This document shows positions 47,164 through 57,616 of a stretch of DNA of 64,000 nucleotides, piece after piece (the first letter of the stretch is position 1; each line of letters begins with the position of its first letter). The notes under the pieces are model-generated. The model saw only the letters and a program-made list of their open reading frames with translations. It made no database searches and was not told the origin of the DNA. A program made the position numbers and the translations under genes. This DNA comes from Fragum whitleyi. Lineage: Eukaryota > Mollusca > Bivalvia > Cardiida > Cardiidae. The stretch is taken from positions 56,597,642 through 56,661,641 of the forward strand of contig OX411544.1 of assembly GCA_948146395.1 (NCBI GenBank), given 5' to 3'.

Positions 47164-47341
47164 GTAACTAGCCTAGCCCCTATGTTTAGGATGAAATGGC
47201 GTTTCGCGAGCGCTTTGAGATCATACCCTGCCTTTTGCAGGGGCAAATCGAGATATGATTTTGGAAGCACTTTAACGTTTTCATCTTGAATGCGGGCAGA
47301 TGTCTAGGGCCCTACTCCATTCTGTTTGGGTTGCAAACTTG

Positions 47342-47438
47342 GGGTGTGTCTAAAACGCGGACCAGTTTAGCGGACTATATAGATAAAGAAGGAAAATGCG
47401 GACGATATACGATAAAGAATGAAATTGCGGACCATATG
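47342..47438 (+). repeat. Left terminal inverted repeat of the 8.7 kb transposon
   Basis: Begins GGGTGTGTCTAAAACGCGGA, then tandem GCGGAC modules each followed by GATAAAGAA. The same sequence plus about 50 subterminal bases recurs at 51940-52079. Confidence 0.9.
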
Positions 47439-50400
47439 CGTTTAGAGCGAATAGATAAATGAAGTTCATTTTATTGCGTTTACGATCAATCTACTAATCA
47501 ATTTTGTTTATACATGAGTTGACGGGTGACATCACGGGTCACGTGATGTTTACATCCGGGTAATCGCTGTAGGCAGAAAGATCTACCGGTTGCATACACA
47601 AATAGTAAAATATCCAATATTCAAGTTTTTGGATTGTATATTTCTAATGATTATTCCCTGTTGACAAAGGTGTCAAAATTTAGATAAATCATCCAACCTT
47701 TTGATTATGCAGTTGTCATCATATGACATTGTCTATGAAAAGAATATTTCTGGTCGAAAGATAACCACCCAGAAATGCAAATGAATGCAAATAAATCGCT
47801 GTTGAGCAACTGATATATCGCGAATTCAATATGAATTAAGCTGTATTTACGTTTTTTGTTCACTCATAAACGAAATATAGTATATCTTACCTATACTGAG
47901 CTGATTCGAGTTTCAATGCCGATTTATCTTTATCCCATTTCCGTTATTCATCCTGTCACAGAAATCTCAAACTTTTGGGAAAGGATTTTATGGCCCTTTT
48001 CCTTTATTTGTCTAAAAATTATTAATCCAATTATTAGTTTAATCTGTAAATTTTGAGAACACCGCCTACTGTTGAAAACCGATTTGCTTCCGTAAAAAGT
48101 CCCCCGCACATTTAGAAAATTGGTTAATTTAAGATAATAAACGAATGTCGCAAAACACACGATCTGCCGACTTAACAGCTTTTCTAGTAAGATTTTAAAA
48201 TCCTATCAAAGAATTTTCATTATGCGACTTAAAAATATTAGCCGCTATTAACACAAACATGTGTCAAAAAGTTCGCTGTTTCTAACGCAATGATCCATAC
48301 TACACGGCCGCGGAATCTCTTTCATCTGACCGTAACCGGTTGCACTTATCGATATTGCCCATGTCATAAAACAGTAGCCGCTGATCACACACTTGCATGT
48401 GTCATAAAGACAAACTTCTATAACACATGCCAAATTATAATTGATCTGGCCGTGACGATGCACACGCCACTGATTGATTGCTTTCATCTGGGCACAACTT
48501 TTACCCATTCATTAGGCATAAAGTGTGAAGTTTCATTTGACACAAATCTTTTAATGCCTTACCAGTCATAGATTAAATCAAGCTTTTGATAAAATATTTC
48601 ATTTAAGATTCTATTTCAGCGGCGATAAATAAGGCCCACATGATTTTTCAATTTTGAGCCGCATTCATTTAGTAAATCGATCTTCCGTGTATTGAACAAG
48701 CTGTCAATACTAAAAGTTCTTCCTCAAATTTGAAAAAATGGCCGGGATAATTTTCAATCAAACATAAGTTAGGCCTACTGCATATCTGAAACGCAGCGTT
48801 TGCTTCAGCGGGAAATGGAAGCCGCCAAATCGAAAATGTACTCCGAACCATTTTTTCTATTTTGCTTTATGTAGTTCCCAATGAATAATAAGAGGGTAAA
48901 AAATCGAATTTTAACGGGTAGTAAAGAAATTGAAGCATACACAATTTCTTTATTTGTTAAAGATGAAATAATGTGATCGTTCTTTTGTAAATCTTCGTTT
49001 TTACCCCGACCAGACGACAAAAAATAATCTTGAAATTGAAAGCGTTGGTGGCGAACGAAACATCGCAATACAGCCTGATTAAAATGGATTTGCGATGTTC
49101 TGTTGCTCAACGACGACTTTAACTACATTTCAAAAACAAAAATATAAAATGAATGTGAGGAAAAATAAGTAGAAAGTTCTGAAATTCTGGCGAGTGAACG
49201 AATTAACGTAACAAGTCACTTTTCCCGCAAACGTTGTTTAACCCGAGTCATCTTAAACTCGGCAAAATAAATTTATTGGTAAGGTTTAATGAATTTTACA
49301 TATTCATCTTACGTTTTCCCCAATAACATTCAACACATATGACCATTTCGTCTGATTTTACCCTTGAAAACGGCGCGACTACGGATACAACAAATCTCGA
49401 TCGGCTGTAGTTACGAAGTTTTATTCTACTTGACGCCGTTAACCGATTAATCTGAGTCAAACTTTTGTATTTAGTTCATGTCATACAAATTCATTACGTT
49501 ATGGAAAGCGGTAAAGAAAGTTAATTTGTTCAAGTGGCGGATGCAAAAAGGATTTCAAGGGATTCAAACGAATCCCCATCTTTAGCCTAGTTGTTTCATT
49601 TTTACACAGAAAATCAACAAAACTTTGTAATACTAGGAAAACGAATCTTCTCTCCCTTTATTGTACATTAGTACCCCATTTATAGAAATCCTTCATCCAC
49701 CGCCGTTTTCATCCAACTTTCTATAAAAATCTTAAAATATAACTTTTTCTGTGTTTGTTTATAGAAACGGTGCAACTACAGCTTTGTCAGAACTTTCATG
49801 AGTGCTGTAGACTGAGTTACGAATGTTTGAAAACTTAAACACTTTCTATGTTTCATACATAATTTTCAACTTTCTTTATGAATGATGTGAAAATTGACAA
49901 AAAAGAAAACATCAAGTTTACAAAGGAAGAATATTTGCGCTAAACCACGGACACGTGTTTAAGAGTCCCTCGAGCTAAATTGCGCAACTCGAGCGTCTAT
50001 ATAAGACAGACCCTAGGCCATGTTTATTCAAAGATTCTAGGTTACAATCTTTCTAAACAAAAACATTATTTAAAGAGACAAAAAAACTAATTCTAAATAG
50101 CTAAAAGATCTATCGTCGATGGCAACTTCGTTCAATAAGTCGGAGGAAATAGTCTAATCTCGGGAAGCTGATAAAGGGCTACTACGTAAGAGATTCTTTA
50201 AATATCGATTAATAATTAACGGGAAACATTCGTACAAATAATATTTAATTTTCTTTTAATCTTAAATATAAATGAACGGTTGATTTTGAACCAGTTTTAA
50301 TTGTCTTCTCGCATAGAGATCTGACTCTTTCTGCCTACCAGTAATGCGCATGCGCGGGAAATTCTCAATATAAACAATAACAATCAACTCTCCTATTGAG

Positions 50401-51105
50401 TTAATTTATTTTGTACATGACATTTTATTCATACAAGAAAAAAACTTGTGTAGGTCTTAAGATTTTTTGGGTGCATCTAAATTTCTTAGTAAACTTGCAT
50501 TTTGCATCTTGTTCATTGTAATGCATTTCAATTAGTGAAAGAATTAATTGATGAATGAACGAGCGATTAAACAAAATGGTTAAGCAATCAACCTTGATGA
50601 ATTGATGATATGATTGGTCGATGAGGTTGTCAGCCAAAACCAGCCCTGCGTTAAGGATGCAATGTGTTTGCGAACGTTTTGCAAGACTTATGATACCCGC
50701 ATTACACGTTAATGCATAAGTGCAAAGCGATGACATTTGCAAATGTTCCGTAAGCTTTTCATTCTGAACGTAGGGGTGAAAACACGATTTTGTTTCCCGG
50801 CTCTTGCCACGGGGAGGCCACCTCTGTAAGAGCCAAATTTAGAATTTTGTAAAAAGAAAAGCCGAAAGTGTTGCCAAAGGTTAATCGACCTACTATTTAT
50901 CACTAAATATTTTTAAAGTCACAATCAATTACATCAATTGTAATACCGAGAACCTTGTTATTAACTGGTACTGTCACTACGCACAAATAATTGGGTTCTC
51001 AAAATTTGTAATTAGGAAAAACAATGCCCCCTTAAAGTCCTAACTAATACATGATATAAGTTATTATTTTGAAAGTACCGTAAAAAGTGAAATGAAAAAG
51101 AGAAA
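47439..51105. other. Left interior of the 8.7 kb transposon
   Basis: About 3.7 kb, AT-rich, without a recognisable gene. Short frames (47856-48056, 48248-48571, 48669-49110, 50425-50903) show no domain. The words CAGCCCTGCGTT and GCGAACGTTTT near 50645-50690 recur reversed near 54465-54570, a possible inner inverted repeat. Confidence 0.45.
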
Positions 51106-51245
51106 CATCGGCTGGAGGCTAGGAAACTGAGGATGTGATGGTGTGAGAAATAATAGGGATACATTGTTAGGTGCTCCAGTCTCCGCGATATGACTGAAAT
51201 AATGTTGAAAGCGGCTTAAAACCGCATTCAAACAAGCAAATAAAC
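51106..51245 (+). mobile_element. SINE-B 3' fragment
   Basis: Matches the SINE-B body from GGCTGGAGGCTAGGAAA to the tail ATGTTGAAAGCGGCTTAAAA. The tRNA head is missing. Inserted in the transposon interior. Confidence 0.8.
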
Positions 51246-51437
51246 ATAAAAAATAATTACCGGAAAATGCAAACGTAATGGGGCTACGCAGTTACTAATA
51301 CCACGAATCGATTATTTTTTTGCATCAATGCGGACAAAGTGGCATTTAGAAGGAAACTATACAACATTTTGTCAAAACCCACAGATAGTTTAGATTTACA
51401 ATGGAAGATGACAACGACGACACTCAAAGGAAACTAA

Positions 51438-51513
51438 TCGTGGTGTCCGTGGTCTAGAGGTAGAGCGTCGGCCTCTAGACCCAAAGGTCCTGAGTTCGAT
51501 TCACGGGAGCGGC
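51438..51513 (+). mobile_element. tRNA-like SINE head
   Basis: TGGTCTAGAGGTAGAGC (A-box-like) and GAGTTCGATTCACGGG (B-box-like) at tRNA spacing, but stems do not pair well and the acceptor ends disagree. Better read as the head of another tRNA-derived SINE than as a functional tRNA. Confidence 0.55.
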
Positions 51514-51915
51514 TATCGATCTTGGTTCTTTCATTGGCCCACACATTCGGCGCGAGTACTGGTGAATTTTCGTGGAAGCAGAATCGAGAGGGATTAATCT
51601 AAGTTGTAAGAACTTGTTTCCCAATCGATGTAAAATAAATAGGTTTAAACCAAAGGAAACTAAACCTCAATAGAGGGTGAATGACAAATAAAATCGAAAT
51701 TGTTACTTACTGTGATATTGTAGCACCCCCTTTCGACAGTGAACATACATTCCCAAATTTTCACATACTTTTAGAACATTCTCATTTTGGCAAAATAACA
51801 ACAAAAACAACAGAGGCAAAAATAACGCCGACTCCGAGACTATAGCAATATCTCGTGTGTTTTCTTTTTCAGAAAACATCCGAGGAAAAAAAGAAAAGAG
51901 TTATAGAATAAAGAA

Positions 51916-52103
51916 AACACAATCCACATATAAAATCTTTTTACGCGGACCAGTTTAGCGGACCATATAGATAAAGAAGGAAAATGCGGACGATATACGA
52001 TAAAGAAGGAAATTACGGACCATATGCGTTAAGAGTGAATAGATAAAAGAAGTTCATTATATTGCGTTTACGAGAAGTTAACACAATCCACATATAAAAT
52101 CTT
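51916..52103. repeat. Solo TIR copy flanked by 24-bp direct repeats
   Basis: A 140-bp copy of the left transposon end (51940-52079, matching about 47355-47490) is flanked by identical 24-mers at 51916-51939 and 52080-52103. The 24-mer belongs to the 3' end of the SWIM/Ulp1/PHD gene, and the gene's present TAA stop falls at the junction. Confidence 0.85.
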
Positions 52104-53400
52104 GATCTGTAGTTGAAATATCCATTGGAGCATTTATGCATGATCGATGATACCAAACACAACACTTGTCACATTGAACCATAACCGAATCAACACACTC
52201 GGGCAAGTTACAAACACAAGAATTCTCTATTTTCAGTTCCTTTTTATCGCAAGACTTTCTATGGCTCATCGTTTTGTTCGTAAGCGGAAATTCTGATATT
52301 TCTTGATTTCCGAAACATTGCAATAAATGAGATCTTAATTTTCCACTGTCAAATATCAAATCAAAGCATAAACTTTTTTGGAAACAATAAGATCTTACGA
52401 AAGCAATAGCATACAAACCACAGTCATTCCTGTTATTTTGTTTCATGACGCTCGGAATATTAACTTTAAAACTTTTAGAATTTCTACCATAGATCCAAGA
52501 AAGTTGAATTCTAAGTCAATTTGGTACGATTTTGTCCATTGGTCGGTCAAATCCTAAACTATCTAAAAGATAAATACTGTCGTTGTGGAAAATAGAACAT
52601 ACCCAGTGGTCATTGTGGTTATGGTGGATTTGGCATGCGGGAGATTCAACTGCATCCATTGGTATTTTAGTTTTCCACCTCTTTTTATTTTTGTAGAAAA
52701 CCGGCACTTTTTCTGTTACCTGAAATCCATTAATATAAGCACTAAATCTGTTTTTTAATAATTTATGCACTGCTTCCATGTGATTTGAATTTATTTTGCC
52801 GTTCTGTTTCAAACATTCAACGTCGGCATTTGTAAGTCCAAGATACGCATTCCACAATTTTTCGCTATAAGTATCAAAATTCAAACTATTATCTCTACTA
52901 CTGATATCTATTTGGCTTAATTCGTTTTCTTCTTTAATAATTGATAAATCTGGGTCTAACTTGGGAACTTTATATGGCGTTGCTTCGTCAATTATTTTTC
53001 TTTTTATATTTGAGGATTTCGGAGTGTTTTTTGGTGTTGAATTTTCAAATTTTAGATTTTTTTTCGCCTTTTCACTTGAATCATTAAAACGCGGTTTTTG
53101 CTTGGGAGTATTACACGGTGTCTTACTAACTTCCTTCATCACAGAATCCGGAGCTGCAATAACTTCAAAATCACTATCACCTATTCTTCCCCTTTTTGTT
53201 CCACATTTTCTCGAATGTTTTGGTCGACAATTTCTGCGTAATTGAGAAAGATTGTATATTTTTTTCTCACTGGGTACATCCATTCCTATAGACAACATCG
53301 CAGCAATGATATGGTAACAACGCGAGGAGGAAGGACACGAACAAGATTCTTTAGGAAATAAAGTCACTGAATATTTCTTACCACCACTGCCATTTACCAT
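52078..53400 (-). pseudogene. SWIM zinc finger - Ulp1-like protease - PHD protein, one internal stop
   Basis: One frame, 440 codons, broken by a single TGA at 52518-52516. SWIM motif at residues 19-30 (CSCPSSSRCYHI), then a long basic Lys/Ser/Pro linker. A C48 (Ulp1/SENP-like) cysteine protease fold has its His in NDHWVCSIF, Asp in YLLDSLG, Gln-Asn and Cys in KQNNRNDCGLYA after the stop. A C-terminal PHD finger runs from CVCNLPEC to FICGLC. SWIM and Ulp1 modules are known from Mutator-like transposons; Ulp1 domains cleave SUMO-like conjugates. The 5' part may be missing: an in-frame TAA lies 9 nt before the ATG, and the SWIM finger usually follows a DDE transposase. Confidence 0.85.
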
Positions 53401-53789
53401 AATGTATTAATACAGCGTTATTGTTATTCATTTCATACTAACATGAATCCAAAGAACATGAATACAATATTCTCTCCCTTTCTTAAGTTAATTCATTAGC
53501 GATAATGGATTACCTCCCATTAATTTCACTCTAAACTCGCTCGACACACTCATTCAATTTCATACCAAAATCATTTAAATATCATTCATCTTGTCAATTT
53601 CACGATGTCATTTACTGTATCTACTTCATGTAAGGTTATCACAGAAGCATGATTAATTGACACGCGACAGCCTTTGATCTACGGACAGACCGCTGTGGTA
53701 ATTAAAGGCCTTCCTTAAGCGGGTGTTAATTGTTTTATATCAACAGAGAGCCATTATTATGATAACAATAATATTCAAGTGTTACTTAC

Positions 53790-53936
53790 CGAAAAGAAAG
53801 GCGCCACTTCAAGTAATATCTCCTCTTCCATTAATTGGTGAGATCTATAGCCAGGGTAGGAAAATACCGAGTATTTACCACAATCTAGATACTCCTGCAA
53901 ATACTTAGTCTGGCTGTGACCAATTACTAAAGCCAT
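53790..53936 (-). CDS. Possible first exon of an SGNH-like protein carried by the transposon
   Basis: 49 codons from ATG (MALVIGHSQTKYLQEYLDCG, then VFSYPGYRSHQL) to a strong donor (TCG|GTAAGT). The hydrophobic strand followed by G-H-S resembles the G-D-S block I of SGNH/GDSL hydrolases, and the SYPGY segment suggests a second strand. Next exon not identified; joining to the SWIM gene 390 bases downstream is possible but no good acceptor is seen. Confidence 0.4.
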
Positions 53937-55127
53937 TTTAAAGCACCACAAACAATTCGCACACACAATTAAGTAGAAATCGAAAAAAAATTTACTAATA
54001 TTTACACGATGATAAGAACAGATTGATAAAATAAGAAAAGCAAAACGATTCAAACCCACAAATTTTTTTACAAACTGTAATGATCACTAAAAGAAGCACA
54101 TATGAAATTATGAAATTATTTCAATTCAAATTCCACCACTGAATACAAATAAATAAATAAAAGTATCCGAGCAATATTTCGTTTTCGAAATTTTGGTAGC
54201 CTTTGTAAGCGATTTTTTCTTTTCCCTGGATTTATATAGAATTTTAAGGAATACTTAGAACCAATCATTTTGTCATTGTATTGTTTATTTGTCAAGAACT
54301 TGATAATTTTTTTTTTGGAATTGCAATTACATAATCTGACACGCGTGTCACACTTAACTCCGCGACTCTGTTGTTACGGTATGTGGAATCTGATAATGGT
54401 CTGCACGTGAAAATGTACATGCATAGAACAACAAACTGCTGGTTAACTCTAACCCGCGTTCAAGATGAAAACGTTCGCAAAACGTTTAGTAGATATCAAA
54501 ACATATTAATTTTAAAGAAAGTGATAAACGTTAACAAACCGTTTTGAATCCTGAACGCAGGGCTGATTTCTTAGTCAGTGCACGTGGGCATGATATGCAT
54601 TTGTTTCTATGTTTTTTACGTAAAGAGATAGGATATCAAAATTTACGAATCATTTAGTTATTTACTTTGTCGATTGTTTCAATTTACCTCTTTCTCCTAT
54701 TCACCGATCACTGTAGTCATGACGATTTAGAAGACGCAGCTTTAACAGAAACAGATCTTTGAAGTGCATGAAAAACAATGTTTATTTCAAAAATATTGTA
54801 GACTGATATTATTATATTGTTTGTTTTTCCGCGTGTGCATGTTTATGTTTTCAGTATGAATATCTAATATTTGGAAAGAGATGAATAAAAATCTGGATGG
54901 TTTGAACATAAATGCACCATTTTCATCAGCTAATATAAACTCGTTTCGAAAAAAAAATCTCAATTATATTGGATTCTTTTTAACTTTATCCTGGGAATAA
55001 TCATAATTCATTACCAAGGATAAATTAACAATTTCTTTTCTGACACATAAACATATTATATCAGTAATAATGATCGTTAATAATTAAGATTTTGAAGAGT
55101 TGTTAAAGTGTCAAGGAAACCATTATA
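53937..55127. other. Right interior of the 8.7 kb transposon
   Basis: AT-rich, no gene recognised. Includes the reversed CAGCCCTGCGTT/GCGAACGTTTT words near 54465-54570. Confidence 0.45.
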
Positions 55128-55350
55128 GTCCGCATCCTTCTTCATTTCATATGGTCCGCAATTTCCGTCTATATTCAATTGGTCCGCATTTTCTCTCTTT
55201 ATCTTGTGTCGTCCGCCTTTTCCATTGCTATATAGCCCGTTGTTCCGCGTTCAATAAATTCGGATTATGACACAATTGCCCGGGTACCATGTCCAATTGA
55301 TTGGAATTACTTCTTCCGGGTATGGTCCGTATTTTCTTTCTATATCCAAA
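55128..55350 (-). repeat. Degenerate internal array of TIR modules
   Basis: Repeated TGGTCCGCAATTTCC-like words (about seven GTCCGC/GTCCGT hits) in the orientation of the right TIR, diverged. Either an older TIR now internal or extra binding-site repeats. Confidence 0.75.
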
Positions 55351-55969
55351 ATAAAAGTTATTCTAGTGAAACATTTTTTTTTCTAAGTTTGGACGTTTGG
55401 TCACCACGTTTGTTCCTTTATTAATAAATCGCCCATTGATTACGGCTGCGGACAGTTCTAAACCGTTGTAAGTTGTGATTACAGCCGTACTTTTAGGGTA
55501 AATTTCTTTGACTATAAGGTGAACAAAAGCCAGTATAGTCGCCAATTAATATAGTTTAAATTACACGTGGTTCGTCAATTAAAAAACCTAGATGATTGAT
55601 CCCGGCATTCTTAAAGCATATTTTGATCAACGCATTCTCGTGCCATGTCGATGTCTTTTGTATTCTACCGAGAATAGACCTCATACGCTGTGCGATGACA
55701 TTAAATATGTTTTCAATGTTTAGTGCGAAACATTCACAAATTCATTCATTAAAAAAGACCATGACAAACAAACATTTTTTTACTAAGATATAAATAAGAA
55801 GTCTCAATTGGTTGAAAAAATATCTTATTTACAACGTCTCTGCCGATTTCAACTTTAAATGTAAATTTCCAATCAAATGACGATCGAAATTTCAGGTTGT
55901 CAATTAATACGAGACAAATTAGAAACGTTCCTCTTGTGTAATCAGTTAACTGCAGATTACACATTTAAT

Positions 55970-56066
55970 CATGTGGTCCGCAATTTTCCTCTTTATCATA
56001 TATCGTCCGCATTTTCCTTCTTTATCTATATGGTCCGCTAAAGTGGTCCGCGTTTTAGACTGAGCC
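55970..56066 (-). repeat. Right terminal inverted repeat of the 8.7 kb transposon
   Basis: Reversed, it begins GGCTCAGTCTAAAACGCGGA and follows the left TIR module by module. A degenerate array of the same GTCCGC modules lies further inside at 55128-55350. Confidence 0.9.
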
Positions 56067-56075
56067 GCAAACTTG

Positions 56076-57539
56076 TTTACTGCCTGGTCTTACTCTATGG
56101 TGAACCGGCTTTCATCAGAAATAAGATATTTGACTGTGTTTTTTAGAATTCCCACTGTAAACAATATTACAGTCAAATCTCTATTTACAGTGCTGTCATC
56201 TAATCCTGCACACTTAAGAATGTCATATACAAAATTTGCATAAAGATATCCCTTGTACTCAAAAAACCAACACTCAACTGAACTCATTTACCGTTTTGTC
56301 AATGGAAAAGAAATTTGATCTTAAACAAAGTGTCACTAAATGTTAAACTACACTTTCCACTAACAGAGGCACTAGTGTGTTTTATAAAGGCAGTTTTTGT
56401 CAGCTACACCCTCACAGTCCAGGAAAGAATCTTACTTCAATGTCCTTAAATCTGTTAGAAATGAAAAATATTTTAACAAAATGAGGAATCTTTTTACTTT
56501 AAAATATACATGCATTCTTTTTTCGTGTAAAATGAATGAATGATAGAAATTTTGTAGATAGAAAAAAACAAGTTCTTCTGTTTTTATGTTTAGCGGCCAT
56601 TGTATTAGTTTACATGACATCATATAGCTGCACAGCTATAGACGATGCACCAGATTACCTGACAGGAGTGTACATGTTTTACTTCAGGACTTTTCCTACA
56701 AAGACATTTCTATCACAGAAGTGAAACATCAACAATAAAGAGTTCTGAATAGTCATTAGTGATGTATCTCAAGTAGGAAACATCTCAATAGAGAAATGAA
56801 TGAAATAACTGTTTAATTAATAGGCTGGGATAAGTAATATTTTTGTACCATATGGTACCCAAAATCTTGTGGCCAGGGGGTACTCAAGCACCCTATTATT
56901 ACTGTCTGAATATTCATTTTATCTACTGAATACAATTTCTGTCCAAGCTTAGCAACTAACTAACAACTAACAATTCTTTAATGAAGTATTTAGGCCACTG
57001 GCCCATGTACAATGTATACATATAATTACATCTACATAGTGACGTCCAAAATTATCAACAATATTATTTCCACTATATAACACTATTACCACAGGACCAA
57101 AACATGGTATTGTCAACTGTCTTCTAAAATTCATAACCACATCCTGCTGCAAGATGAAGCTACAAATTCCCGAAGCAAACCGACTGTAAATTTCGTCAAT
57201 TTATTTCAAATTCTCTCCACCACTGCTGTTTATAAGATTCATAAACGTATTGGACATATTGTTAGTGGGTAACCAAAACCTCGCAAATTCAGCTTGAATA
57301 TGCTGGAGTTACGAGGCCCTGAGCGCCCACCGACTACATGCATTATGGCTAATGATAATCAAATGTACGATTTTCTATGTTATCAAAATGCATATTCAAT
57401 TGCGATAATTAGGATCAGATAAACTAGATGTGTATTTTTTATATAAAGAAAAAGATACGAGAATACCCAATTTACAGAACATAAGTACGTAGTAAATAAT
57501 GTTTCATGAATAATGGCTAAAGCACTAGCAAAGCTCATC
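56076..57539. other. Flank between the 8.7 kb transposon and the second LINE
   Basis: No recognised gene. A 62-codon plus-strand frame at 56536-56724 starts with charged residues and a 17-residue hydrophobic stretch (VLLFLCLAAIVLVYMTS), but no homologue, splice site or promoter supports it. The rest is AT-rich. Confidence 0.45.
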
Positions 57540-57616
57540 GATTATTTCTTTTCTTAGGGTAAATGCATTAACCAAAAACTTAGCAATTCTTATAATGTCT
57601 AGCCTATTCGTACTTT

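Larger units (their letters stand above)
47342..56066. mobile_element. 8.7 kb DNA transposon with 97-bp TIRs and 9-bp TSD (Mutator-like)
   Basis: The left terminus (47342-47438) and the reversed right terminus (56066-55970) are both 97 bp and about 85-90% identical by eye; both contain GTCTAAAACGCGGACCA. Each TIR holds three tandem modules of the GCGGAC..ATA..GATAAAGAAGG type. GCAAACTTG flanks both ends (47333-47341 and 56067-56075): a 9-bp target duplication, usual for Mutator-like elements. It carries a minus-strand SWIM/Ulp1/PHD gene and a possible SGNH exon. A MULE DDE transposase domain was not found, so the superfamily rests on TSD length, TIR style and SWIM/Ulp1 content. Confidence 0.85.

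Noticed and set aside
48248..48571. Overlapping 86- and 93-codon ORFs in the 8.7 kb transposon
   Set aside because: Opposite-strand pair with no motif; probably chance.
51438..51513. Functional tRNA gene
   Set aside because: Weak T-stem and mismatched acceptor ends; better explained as a SINE head.
56536..56724. 62-codon ORF with a hydrophobic segment, possible type II membrane protein start
   Set aside because: No family recognised, no donor splice site at its end, and length is within chance expectation for AT-rich DNA.
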